Source: Rhizobiaceae bacterium (GTDB lineage Bacteria > Pseudomonadota > Alphaproteobacteria > Rhizobiales > Rhizobiaceae). From it: 6,430 nucleotides of DNA. The notes beneath the pieces were generated by a model. The model had not been told where the DNA came from, searched no databases, and saw only the letters and a program-made list of their open reading frames with translations. Below are positions 1 through 6,318 of this stretch, in pieces. Numbering within the stretch: the stretch's first letter is position 1; every line of letters starts with the position of its first letter. The translations under genes and the position numbers were made by a program. Location: contig JAJFMR010000169.1 of assembly GCA_020696915.1 (NCBI GenBank), forward strand, positions 1 through 6,430. Direction: 5' to 3'.

Positions 1-753
1 GGCGCTCGCCCACAACCTGTCCGAGCGGTCGACCCGGAAGCCGTCGAAAAGGCCGTTGCCGCACTCCGCGAAGACCTCGCCGCCCGAAAGGTTGCCGTCG
101 GCGCCGACCGCGAACTTCCTGATGTGACGTGGACCATCCGGATCATGTGAAGCGCCGGTGTCGGCCACATAAAGCGTTGCCTCGTCCACGGAGAAGGCGA
201 TGCCGTTCGGCTTCACGAAGTCGCCGGTCACCTGCCGGACGGACCCGGTGCCAGGGTCGACCCGGTAGACCTGGCAGGAAGCGATCTCCGGATGGGCGCG
301 AACGCCCTCATAGTCGCTGAGGATCCCGTAAGGCGGATCGGTGAACCAGACCGAGCCGTCCGACCTGACCACCAGATCGTTCGGCGAGTTGAAGCGCTTG
401 CCCTCGAACCGGTCGGCGACGACCCTGACGGAACCGTCATGCTCGGTGCGCGTCACGCGCCGCGTGAGATGCTCGCAGGTGACGAGCCTGCCCTGGCCGT
501 CAACGGTGTTGCCGTTCGAATTGTTCGACGGCTGCCGGAACACGGAAACCGAGCCGTCGGTCTCGTCGTACCGGAGCATGCGATCGTTGGGAATGTCCGA
601 CCAGACGAGGTAGCGGCCCGCCGCGAACCATGCCGGCCCCTCGCACCAGCGGCCGCCCGTCCACAGCCGCTCGACCCGCGCATTGCCGTTGAAGCAGGCT
701 GCGAATCTTGCGTCGATGACCTCGAACCCGCTGCCCTCGATCACTCCGAACAT
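1..753 (-). CDS. SMP-30/gluconolactonase/LRE family lactonase, 3' end cut by window edge
   Basis: This is a probable cytoplasmic, metal-dependent lactonase that hydrolyses a sugar lactone (glucono-1,5-lactone or similar) to the aldonic acid. A single clean frame of 251 codons runs from the ATG at 753 to base 1 with no stop, so about 40-60 C-terminal residues probably lie outside the window. The start is set by a strong Shine-Dalgarno GGAGGGAG at 764-757. There is no signal peptide. Family landmarks are CEGPAWF (37-43), SPNDLVVRSDGSVWFTDPPYG-type blade (123-143), KPNGIAFS (181-188), YVADT (195-199) and DGFRVD (237-242). By eye, E38, N183 and D237 fit the divalent metal ligands known from human SMP-30 (Glu18, Asn154, Asp204), and N125 fits its Asn103 substrate-side residue. 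It lies 36 bases after the gluconokinase stop, so it is the last visible gene of the operon and would supply that kinase's substrate. Family membership is very likely. The exact lactone is inferred, and members can act on gluconolactone, xylonolactone or other lactones. Confidence 0.94.
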   Translation of the reverse strand, partial: MFGVIEGSGFEVIDARFAACFNGNARVERLWTGGRWCEGPAWFAAGRYLVWSDIPNDRMLRYDETDGSVSVFRQPSNNSNGNTVDGQGRLVTCEHLTRRVTRTEHDGSVRVVADRFEGKRFNSPNDLVVRSDGSVWFTDPPYGILSDYEGVRAHPEIASCQVYRVDPGTGSVRQVTGDFVKPNGIAFSVDEATLYVADTGASHDPDGPRHIRKFAVGADGNLSGGEVFAECGNGLFDGFRVDRSDRLWASA

Positions 754-789
754 GCTCTCCCTCCACAAGGTTGCGGCGGCATCGTACAA

Positions 790-1350
790 TCAGCCCGGCA
801 CCACGTCATCGCGCATCGCCAGCAAAGCGCGTGCCGCAAGCTCCACCAGCACCGCGGGATCGAGTGCGGCGTCGAGCGTCATGGCTCTCTCGTCCGGAGC
901 CGGCGGCTCGAGGTCCGCGAACTGGCTGCCGATCAGACTTGCCGGCATGAAATGGTCTTGCCGCGCCGCCACCCGGGCCGCGGCCGTTGCCCGGCCGATG
1001 TCGAGGTGGATGAACAGAACGTGCGGGCGCGCCCGCCGCAGCCGGTCCCGGTAAATACGCTTCAACGCCGAGCAGCCGACGACCAGCATCCCCCGCTCGA
1101 CTGCGGCGATTTCGGCGGCGATCGCGTCGAGCCATTTCCAGCGGTGCTCGTCGCCGAGCGGCAGGCCGCTGCGCATGCGGCCGATGTTTTCGGCAGGGTG
1201 ATAGTGGTCGCCGTCGATGAACCGTCCGCCGGTCCGGGCAGCCAGCGCGCTGCCGATCAGCGTCTTTCCGGAACCGCTGACGCCCATCACCACGGCGATC
1301 GCCGGCGGTATCGTGGCATTGTCGGGAGGTCGGTCTGGCCTTGCCTCCAT
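790..1350 (-). CDS. gntK: gluconokinase (GntK-type, shikimate-kinase-like P-loop family)
   Basis: It phosphorylates D-gluconate with ATP to 6-phospho-D-gluconate in the cytoplasm, feeding the Entner-Doudoroff and pentose phosphate routes. The protein has 186 residues from the ATG at 1350, close to the usual 165-190. Walker A is GVSGSGKT (23-30). It is followed by FIDGDHYHPAENIGRM (44-59), the family's substrate-side D-G-D-x-x-H-P-x-x-N-I-x-K/R-M motif, then GLPLGDEHRWKWL (62-74), CSALKRIYRDRLR (93-105) and the HF...SQFADLEPP block (133-150). All of these match E. coli GntK/IdnK by memory. An in-frame ATG at 1383 would give 197 residues but would overlap the preceding permease by 26 bases and has no Shine-Dalgarno. 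The ATG at 1350 lies 7 bases after the permease TGA, in a coupled position with only a weak GAG upstream, and is preferred. The next gene starts 36 bases downstream. The family call is strong; strict gluconate specificity is family knowledge and not shown here. Confidence 0.93.
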   Translation of the reverse strand: MEARPDRPPDNATIPPAIAVVMGVSGSGKTLIGSALAARTGGRFIDGDHYHPAENIGRMRSGLPLGDEHRWKWLDAIAAEIAAVERGMLVVGCSALKRIYRDRLRRARPHVLFIHLDIGRATAAARVAARQDHFMPASLIGSQFADLEPPAPDERAMTLDAALDPAVLVELAARALLAMRDDVVPG

Positions 1351-1357
1351 CGCCGGC

Positions 1358-2347
1358 TCACCGGTTGGCCGGGGCGCGGCCATAGAGAAGCAGCATGGCG
1401 ACGATGACCACCCCGTAGATGATCTGCCGGCCAGCCTCGGGCATCTGCATGACCGAGAGGATCGACTGCAGCAGCGTGATCAGGATGACTCCCGCCACGG
1501 TGCCCAGATAGGAGCCACGGCCGCCAAGGATCGACGTGCCGCCGAGCACCACAGCGGCGATCGCCGGCAGGAGGTAGGCGTCGCCCATCGCCTGGGCGGC
1601 CTTCGACGCATAGCCGGCCAGCAGGACCCCGCCGAATGCCGACAGTCCACCTGAAAGTGCGAAGGCGATCATCACTACCCGCCGGGTATCGATGCCCGAC
1701 AGATAGGCGGCGCGCTCGCGGTTGCCGATGGCATATACGGCGCGGCCGAAACTGGTGCGGGTCAAGGCAAAGACGGTGGCTGCGCCGATGAGCGCCCAGA
1801 TTACCACCGCGTTCGGCACGCCGGGAACGGCAAAGCCGGTGGCCAGGTAGCGGATCGTCGCGGGCGCGGAATCCTGGGGCGAGAAGCCGCCGGTGTAGAC
1901 GACCATCAGCCCCTGGACGACTGCATTGGTGGCGAGCGTGACGATCATCGAGGGAATGCGAAGATAGGCGACGCCGATGCCGTTGACGACGCCGATCAGC
2001 ACGCCGCAGAGCACCCCGAAAGGAATGGCAAGCGCGGCGCCCGCCGGACCGTAAGCGGCGGCCGCGCAGGCCATCATCGCCCCCATCGCGACCACCCAGG
2101 GCACCGACAGGTCGATCTGCCCGAGCAGGACGACCAGCATCATGCCGGTAGCGATGACGCCGAGGAATGACGCCACCTTGAACTGCTGCAATATGTATTC
2201 CGGCGACAGGAAGTTCGGGGAGTAGAGACCGCCCAGAAAGAGGAGCAGCACGATGCAGGCAAACGCGGTGGCCACCGCGGGATCGGCGCGGCGAAGGAAG
2301 GCCGGCATGCGGCTGGCGATGCGGCCGCCCGTCGTCGTGTCGCTCAT
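1358..2347 (-). CDS. CUT2-family sugar ABC transporter permease 2 (BPD_transp_2)
   Basis: This is one of two inner-membrane permease subunits forming the translocation path of the importer. It has 329 residues, typical for the ribose-type (RbsC-like) family. The hydrophilic N-terminus (1-23) leads into a first membrane segment (about 24-41), followed by about 8-9 further hydrophobic segments. Conserved family marks are QIDLSVP (77-83, the GIDLSVG position), VVNGIGVAYLRIPSMIVTL (120-138), the cytoplasmic ATPase-contact region GRAVYAIGNRERAAYLSGI (201-219) with ALSGGLSAFGG just after it, and the C-terminal block SILGGRGSYLGTVAG. The start ATG (2347) overlaps the stop of the upstream permease in ATGA, with GGAG about 10 bases upstream inside that gene, which indicates translational coupling. 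The same frame is open back to about 3007, but that upstream part is antisense-like, Arg-rich shadow of permease 1 and not part of this protein. It differs clearly from permease 1, so the pair should form a heterodimer. The substrate is not readable from the permease. Confidence 0.95.
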   Translation of the reverse strand: MSDTTTGGRIASRMPAFLRRADPAVATAFACIVLLLFLGGLYSPNFLSPEYILQQFKVASFLGVIATGMMLVVLLGQIDLSVPWVVAMGAMMACAAAAYGPAGAALAIPFGVLCGVLIGVVNGIGVAYLRIPSMIVTLATNAVVQGLMVVYTGGFSPQDSAPATIRYLATGFAVPGVPNAVVIWALIGAATVFALTRTSFGRAVYAIGNRERAAYLSGIDTRRVVMIAFALSGGLSAFGGVLLAGYASKAAQAMGDAYLLPAIAAVVLGGTSILGGRGSYLGTVAGVILITLLQSILSVMQMPEAGRQIIYGVVIVAMLLLYGRAPANR

Positions 2348-3324
2348 CCGAACCACTCCAGCCGGTTGCGCACGCGAAACAGCGCCAGCGCGCCTAGGCT
2401 GACGGCAAACAGAAGCACGACCCCCTGGAAGAGCGGCTGCCACAGAGGATCGAAGTCGAACACGAACAGGAGGTCGCCGATCGTGCGGAAGGCAAGCGCC
2501 CCGAAGATGGCGCCCACCGCGCTGCCCCGTCCGCCGAACAGCGACACTCCGCCGAGCACCACGGCGGCGATCGAAAACAGCGTGTAGGCGTTGCCGGATG
2601 CGTAGGCGGCCTCGCCCGTGTAGGTGAAGAAGGTAAGAAACAGCCCGCCTATCGCGGCAAGCAGGCCGGACAGGGAATAGGCTGCGAAGCGGGCGCGCCT
2701 GATCGGCACGCCCGACATGTAGGCGGCAAGCTCCGAGGATCCCGTGGCGTAGGCGGCGCGGCCGGTCACCGAACGCCGGAACGGCACCCAGACGACGAGC
2801 ACCACCATGACGAGCACGACCAGACTCGCCGGCAGAACCCCGAACAGACGCCCGGTGAGCGCATCGGCGAGGTCCTCGTTGACGGAGCCGCCTGGAAAGG
2901 GGCGCAGCAGCAGCGCCAAACCGAAATAGATCGCCCCGGTCGCAATGGTGGCGACGATCGGCTGCAGCCGGCCGAAAATGACGATGGCCCCGTTGACGGC
3001 GCCGCACAGGAGTCCGGCAAGAAGCACCGCGGCGACGCCCAAGGCCGTCTCGGCCGGGGTGCCCACCACCAGCCAGGAAGCGAGGCAGTTGGTCAGGATA
3101 AAGATCATGCCGACCGACAGGTCGATGCCGGCGGTGATGACGACCAGTGTCTGCGCCATCGCCACGAAGGCGAGCAGAACGCCCTTGTTGGAAGCCGTCT
3201 GGACGACATTTGCCGTCAGCCCTGCAGGGTGGTTCGACGTATAGATCGTGAACATGACGAGGAATATGCCAAACGCCAGCAACGCGCCGCGCTGCTCCGC
3301 GATCCAGTAGCGCCAGTCCTTCAT
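2344..3324 (-). CDS. CUT2-family sugar ABC transporter permease 1 (BPD_transp_2)
   Basis: This is the first of the two integral membrane subunits of the importer, 326 residues. Its first membrane segment is about 13-30. The family signature AGIDLSVG (65-72) follows the segment VLLAFVAMAQTLVVIT, and GAVNGAIV (108-115) and RLQPIVATIATGAIYFGLAL (119-138) also fit. The conserved cytoplasmic contact loop is GRAAYATGSSELAAYMSGV (188-206), followed by YSLSGLLAAIGG, and the C-terminal block is VSLFGGRGSAVGAIFGA. These match RbsC/XylH-type permeases. Its ATG (3324) overlaps the ATPase TGA, and its TGA overlaps the next permease's ATG, each as ATGA, so ATPase, permease 1 and permease 2 should be translated in a coupled series and near equal amounts. 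It would pair with permease 2 and bind the two-domain ATPase. The family call is secure and the transported sugar is unknown. Confidence 0.95.
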   Translation of the reverse strand: MKDWRYWIAEQRGALLAFGIFLVMFTIYTSNHPAGLTANVVQTASNKGVLLAFVAMAQTLVVITAGIDLSVGMIFILTNCLASWLVVGTPAETALGVAAVLLAGLLCGAVNGAIVIFGRLQPIVATIATGAIYFGLALLLRPFPGGSVNEDLADALTGRLFGVLPASLVVLVMVVLVVWVPFRRSVTGRAAYATGSSELAAYMSGVPIRRARFAAYSLSGLLAAIGGLFLTFFTYTGEAAYASGNAYTLFSIAAVVLGGVSLFGGRGSAVGAIFGALAFRTIGDLLFVFDFDPLWQPLFQGVVLLFAVSLGALALFRVRNRLEWFG

Positions 3325-4868
3325 GCAGCCGCCCCTGGCGAGACGCCCGGCTTTCCTCCAGCCAGGTTCAGCGCGCTGGCGATAAGCGCGTGCTCGGTGA
3401 GCTCGGAGCCGGTGAGTTCGCGGCTGATGGCGCCGTCATAGAGCACGAGCACCCGGTCGCAGCAGCCGATCAGCTCGTCGTAATCGGTGGAGTAGAAGAG
3501 AATGGCTGCGCCCTCATCCGCGAGCCTTCGCAGCAGCCGGTACATTTCCTGCTTGGTGCCGACGTCGATGCCGCGGGTAGGGTCGTTGAGGAGAATGATG
3601 CCTGGCTGCCGCATCAGCCATTTGGCGATCACCACCTTCTGCTGGTTGCCGCCCGACAGCGCACCGACCGGAATATCGAGACCGGCCGTCTTGATGGCGA
3701 GCAGCTTCACCATGTCGTCGATCATTCGCTGTTCGGCGGCACGGTCGATGACGCCGGCCGTGGTCAGACGGTCGAGCGCGGCGAAGGAAAGGTTTTCGCG
3801 AACGCTCATGGGCAGCATCAGCCCTTCGGTCTTGCGGTCCTCGGGGATGAGCGCCATGCCGATCGCGTCCCCCCTTGCGGCGGCGGGGCTGGTGATCCTG
3901 ACCGCCCGGCCGTTCACCATTATCTTCCCCGACATTCCACGCAGCACGCCGAAGAACGCCAGCAGGAGTTCGCGCTGGCCCTGGCCGTCGAGGCCGCCCA
4001 GCCCGACCACTTCGCCCGGCGCGACGGTCAGCGATATGTCGTTGAGGCGGCCGGTCCAGGACAGATTGCGGCACTCGAGCATGGGTGTGGCGCCGCGAAA
4101 ATCGCGCTCCGGCTTGGCCGGGAAGACGTGGCTGTACTCGCGACCGATCATCAGTTCGACCACCTCGTGTTCGGACCGCGTGCCTGCGGCATAGGTGGCG
4201 ACGTTGCGGCCGTTGCGGAACACCGTGCACTCGTCGGCGAGTTCCGCGATCTCGTTCATGCGATGCGAAATGTAGAGCAGCGCCAGCCCTTCCGTCCGCA
4301 GCCGTTTCAGCACCGAGAACACCCTGGCGACGTCGGCTGCGGCAAGCGCCGAGGTAGCTTCGTCGAGGATCAGTATGCGCGGCCGGCGCGCCAGCGCCTT
4401 GGCGATCTCGACCATCTGGCGACGCGACAGCGGCAGGTCCTTTACCAGCGCGCAGGGATGGATATCGTCGGCGCCGGCGCGGGCGAGCGCCGCCTCGGCA
4501 ATCCGCCGCTGCGCGCGGCGGTCGATCATCCCGAATTTTTTCGGCGGGTCACAGATGACGATATTGTCGGCGACGCTGAGCTCGGGGACCAGCGACAGTT
4601 CCTGGAAGATGGAGGCGATCCCGGCCTGGTTGGCGGCTGCGGGCGACGCGAAAACGAGCGGGCGGCCTTCCATCGTCATGCGACCTTCGTCGGGCGACAC
4701 CACGCCGGCCATTACCTTGATCAGCGTCGACTTGCCGGCGCCGTTCTCGCCCAGGATGGCGTGGATGCGGCCGGGCTCTACCGTCAGGTCGGCCTTTTCC
4801 AGCGCCCGCACGCCGCCGTACCGCTTCGAGATCCCCTCCATGCGGAAGAGCGGCACCGTCCCCGCCAT
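3321..4868 (-). CDS. CUT2-family sugar ABC transporter, double ATP-binding subunit (RbsA/MglA-like)
   Basis: This is the cytoplasmic ATPase powering the importer: two ABC domains fused in one 515-residue chain, the usual CUT2 size. Domain 1 has Walker A GENGAGKST (40-48), Q-loop Gln89 (IFQELSLVPE), a degenerate signature LPLSRRQMVEIAKAL (145-159), Walker B ILILDEATSAL (165-175) and switch His202 (YISHRMNEI). Domain 2 has a Walker A without lysine, GLGGLDGQGQREL (289-301), IPEDRKTEGLMLPMSV (341-356), an intact signature LSGGNQQK (404-411) and a changed Walker B ILLNDPTRGID (425-435). Thus one composite site (domain 1 Walker motifs plus domain 2 signature) is consensus and the other is degenerate, as known for this family. 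Start choice: the ATG at 4868 has GGGAGGAG 5 bases upstream. The in-frame ATG at 4922 would add 18 Arg-rich residues with no family match. It follows the binding-protein gene after a 182-base hairpin-bearing gap and overlaps permease 1 by ATGA. Confidence 0.96.
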   Translation of the reverse strand: MAGTVPLFRMEGISKRYGGVRALEKADLTVEPGRIHAILGENGAGKSTLIKVMAGVVSPDEGRMTMEGRPLVFASPAAANQAGIASIFQELSLVPELSVADNIVICDPPKKFGMIDRRAQRRIAEAALARAGADDIHPCALVKDLPLSRRQMVEIAKALARRPRILILDEATSALAAADVARVFSVLKRLRTEGLALLYISHRMNEIAELADECTVFRNGRNVATYAAGTRSEHEVVELMIGREYSHVFPAKPERDFRGATPMLECRNLSWTGRLNDISLTVAPGEVVGLGGLDGQGQRELLLAFFGVLRGMSGKIMVNGRAVRITSPAAARGDAIGMALIPEDRKTEGLMLPMSVRENLSFAALDRLTTAGVIDRAAEQRMIDDMVKLLAIKTAGLDIPVGALSGGNQQKVVIAKWLMRQPGIILLNDPTRGIDVGTKQEMYRLLRRLADEGAAILFYSTDYDELIGCCDRVLVLYDGAISRELTGSELTEHALIASALNLAGGKPGVSPGAAA

Positions 4869-4871
4869 GCA

Positions 4872-4879
4872 CTCCTCCC
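4872..4879 (-). promoter_or_regulatory. ribosome binding site of the ABC ATPase gene
   Basis: GGGAGGAG ends three bases before the ATG at 4868, with its core GGAGG five bases away, an ideal arrangement. It decides the start at 4868 over the in-frame ATG at 4922. It gives this gene its own entry site after the hairpin-bearing gap, unlike the coupled permease genes. Confidence 0.8.
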
Positions 4880-4943
4880 GGTGTGCCCTGAGCAGCGTGC
4901 GCTCGAAACACACGCGCCGCACCGCCCGTCGTTTGTCGGTGTT

Positions 4944-4971
4944 GGCATCGGGTTGCCCGAAACGCGATGCC
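4944..4971 (-). other. second, weaker inverted repeat in the binding-protein/ATPase gap
   Basis: Arms GGCATCG (4944-4950) and CGATGCC (4965-4971) pair over 7 bases around a 14-base loop. A competing 5-bp hairpin TCGGG-CAA-CCCGA overlaps it. A further 7-bp stem with one G-U pair lies at 4895-4901/4909-4915 just before the ATPase ribosome binding site. Together with the strong hairpin at 4994-5032 these make most of the 182-base gap foldable. No gene is visible in the gap. Short GC-rich repeats can arise by chance, so the individual weight is low. Confidence 0.3.
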
Positions 4972-4993
4972 GCTTTTCGTTCCGCTGCGCGGT

Positions 4994-5032
4994 CACCACA
5001 AACGCCGCCTTACAGGCGCGGCGTTCGTGGTG
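4994..5032 (-). other. intercistronic stem-loop between binding-protein and ATPase genes
   Basis: An inverted repeat of 15 bases (arms 4994-5008 and 5018-5032, 9-base loop) starts 18 bases after the binding-protein stop. In the minus-strand RNA the arms pair completely, the single non-Watson-Crick pair being G-U. On the plus strand the same position would be an A/C mismatch, so the structure favours the operon transcript. No run of U follows, so it is not a classical intrinsic terminator. By analogy with other sugar-transport operons such as malEFG, it may stabilise the upstream mRNA end so that the binding protein is made in excess over the membrane complex. That role is inference. Confidence 0.6.
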
Positions 5033-5050
5033 CTGCAGGATGCCCTGCTG

Positions 5051-6175
5051 CTACTGGTTTTCCTTGCTCTGTCCCATGATTTCCTGCGCCGAGAAATTGA
5101 TCCCGCAGGTCGGGAAGGAATTGCCGACGAAGAAGTTGTCGGACTGGTCGGGGTAGAAGTCTTCGCCTTCCTTGAAGTTCGGGTCCTCGACGATGGCCAG
5201 CGGCAGCTTCACCGACTGCGGCACGACGGCGCCTTCGAGTGCGGCAATCGCGGTCTTGATGGCGACGGCCACCTGCGCCGGGCCGGTGCCGGCGGACGAG
5301 CATTTCAGGCCGTCGGCGGCGTGCATCGAGCAGAACTTCCTGAAACCGTTCTCGGTCTCGCCGCCGAACGGCACGAAGGGATGCCCGGCGTCGATCATCG
5401 CCTGCACCACGCCGGTATCGCCGCCTTGTGCCGTGATACCGTCGAACTTCTTGTGCACGGCAATCGCGTCGGCGGTCGCCTTCTGCGCGGTCGGGTCGTC
5501 CCACTTGCCCAGCACCTCGACGACTTCCCAGTTCTTGCCGGTGGCCGCGAAGGTCTCGTGGATGCCGTTATGGCGATCGGTGTCGACCGAGGTCCCGGCG
5601 ACGCCGCGCACCTCAAGGACCTTTCCGCCCTCCGGAAGATGCTTGGCGAGCCAGTTGGCCCACAGCACGCCGAGGCCTTTCTGGTCGACGTTGACGTTGA
5701 TGGCGTCCTCGGTGTCGAGGATATTGTCGAATGCGACGAGGACTACGCCGGCATCCTTCGCGCGCTTGATGACTGGCGCGAAGGCAGTGGGGTTCTGGGC
5801 GTTGACGACGATCGCGTCGTAGCCGGAGTCGATGAAGTTGTTGATCGCCGAGATTTGCGCCGGCACATCCTCGCCGGTCGAAACCACCTTGAACTCCTTG
5901 AGCTTGGCGGCGACTTCAGGTTGCGCGGCGTAGGCCTTGGCAGTCTGAATCATCTGGATGCGCCAGGTATTGGCGATGTAGCCGTTGGCCAGGGCGATCC
6001 GGTACGGCCCTTCCTTTGCCGGGTACTTGAAGAATTTGGTGTCCGCCGACCACGGCACGAAGCATTCGGGCTCGGCTGCCGGTCCGCTGACGATTTCCGG
6101 CTCGGCAAAAGCGGTCGAACCGAGCATCGTGAAAAGAGTGGCGGCCGCGACGCCGCCGAAAAGCGACTTGATCAT
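5051..6175 (-). CDS. periplasmic sugar-binding protein of CUT2 ABC importer (Peripla_BP_4-like)
   Basis: It captures the substrate in the periplasm and delivers it to the permease pair. The protein has 374 residues, somewhat longer than the roughly 300-340 of ribose-type binding proteins. The N-terminus has a classical signal peptide: MIK, a hydrophobic core (about 5-18) and cleavage near AFA-EP (24/25). There is no lipobox cysteine. Two-lobe landmarks are IALANGYIANTW (60-71), FIDSGYDAIVVNAQNP (114-129), VVLVAFDN (144-151), RGVAGTSVDTDRHNG (190-204), FDGITAQGGD (244-253) and PFGGETENG (269-277). R201 falls at the sugar-binding Arg141 of E. coli RbsB. The RbsB Asp-Arg pair appears as D150-N151, and its Asn190 and Asp215 positions look replaced by Gly, with D253 and E273 beside them. 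Four cysteines (38, 282, 292, 357) could form two disulfides. The ATG at 6175 has GGGAGGA at 6187-6181. As the first structural gene it is probably the most highly made. The ligand is unknown; gluconate, a lactone or a related sugar is inferred from the downstream enzymes. Confidence 0.95.
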   Translation of the reverse strand: MIKSLFGGVAAATLFTMLGSTAFAEPEIVSGPAAEPECFVPWSADTKFFKYPAKEGPYRIALANGYIANTWRIQMIQTAKAYAAQPEVAAKLKEFKVVSTGEDVPAQISAINNFIDSGYDAIVVNAQNPTAFAPVIKRAKDAGVVLVAFDNILDTEDAINVNVDQKGLGVLWANWLAKHLPEGGKVLEVRGVAGTSVDTDRHNGIHETFAATGKNWEVVEVLGKWDDPTAQKATADAIAVHKKFDGITAQGGDTGVVQAMIDAGHPFVPFGGETENGFRKFCSMHAADGLKCSSAGTGPAQVAVAIKTAIAALEGAVVPQSVKLPLAIVEDPNFKEGEDFYPDQSDNFFVGNSFPTCGINFSAQEIMGQSKENQ

Positions 6176-6202
6176 CTGGTTCCTCCCATGGATGTTCCCT
6201 GG

Positions 6203-6250
6203 TCACGCGAAGAAGCGCCAGGCGCTCCGGCTGATGGCACCGCGCCCCAT
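6203..6250 (-). CDS. putative 15-residue leader peptide ORF upstream of the binding-protein gene
   Basis: The ATG at 6250 is preceded by an outstanding Shine-Dalgarno, AGGAGGAGGA (6263-6254). It opens 15 codons, MGRGAISRSAWRFFA, closed by TGA at 6205-6203. The frame is the same as that of the binding protein, whose ATG lies 27 bases further on. The ten bases GGAGGAACCA around its start recur exactly at the binding-protein start, 75 bases away. It contains the palindrome AGCGCC-A-GGCGCT (6214-6226), able to form a short hairpin. It could be a translated leader that protects or regulates the transcript, a real small protein, or a relic of an older start cut off by the TGA. No known leader peptide family is recognised, and there is no run of one regulatory codon as in classical attenuators. 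Confidence 0.4.
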   Translation of the reverse strand: MGRGAISRSAWRFFA

Positions 6251-6318
6251 GGTTCCTCCTCCTTTTTGTGGCGAGTCCCGCCGGAGCCGAGGGGGCGACT
6301 ACGGGTTTACGCAGGGGC

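Noticed and set aside
1..753. Broken or frameshifted lactonase
   Set aside because: Codon-by-codon reading gives one uninterrupted frame with all expected motifs in order; it is only cut by the window edge.
292..1407. Plus-strand open frame of 371 codons antisense to lactonase and gluconokinase
   Set aside because: It spans two well-supported minus genes and their gap, with Arg/His/Asp-rich composition and no motif; it is a high-GC shadow.
2348..3007. Upstream in-frame extension of permease 2 (about 220 residues)
   Set aside because: It is Arg-rich shadow of permease 1 in another frame. The ATGA-coupled ATG at 2347 with GGAG upstream gives a normal-length permease.
4869..4922. Longer start of the ATPase at 4922
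   Set aside because: It adds 18 residues without family match and reads through the strong ribosome site before 4868.
4994..5032. Rho-independent terminator after the binding-protein gene
   Set aside because: The stem is strong but no U-run follows, and the essential transporter genes lie downstream; full termination would break the system.
3390..5156. Plus-strand open frame of 588 codons antisense to the ATPase gene
   Set aside because: It lies opposite a gene with full domain evidence, has no recognisable domain, and is the expected mirror frame of GC-rich coding DNA.
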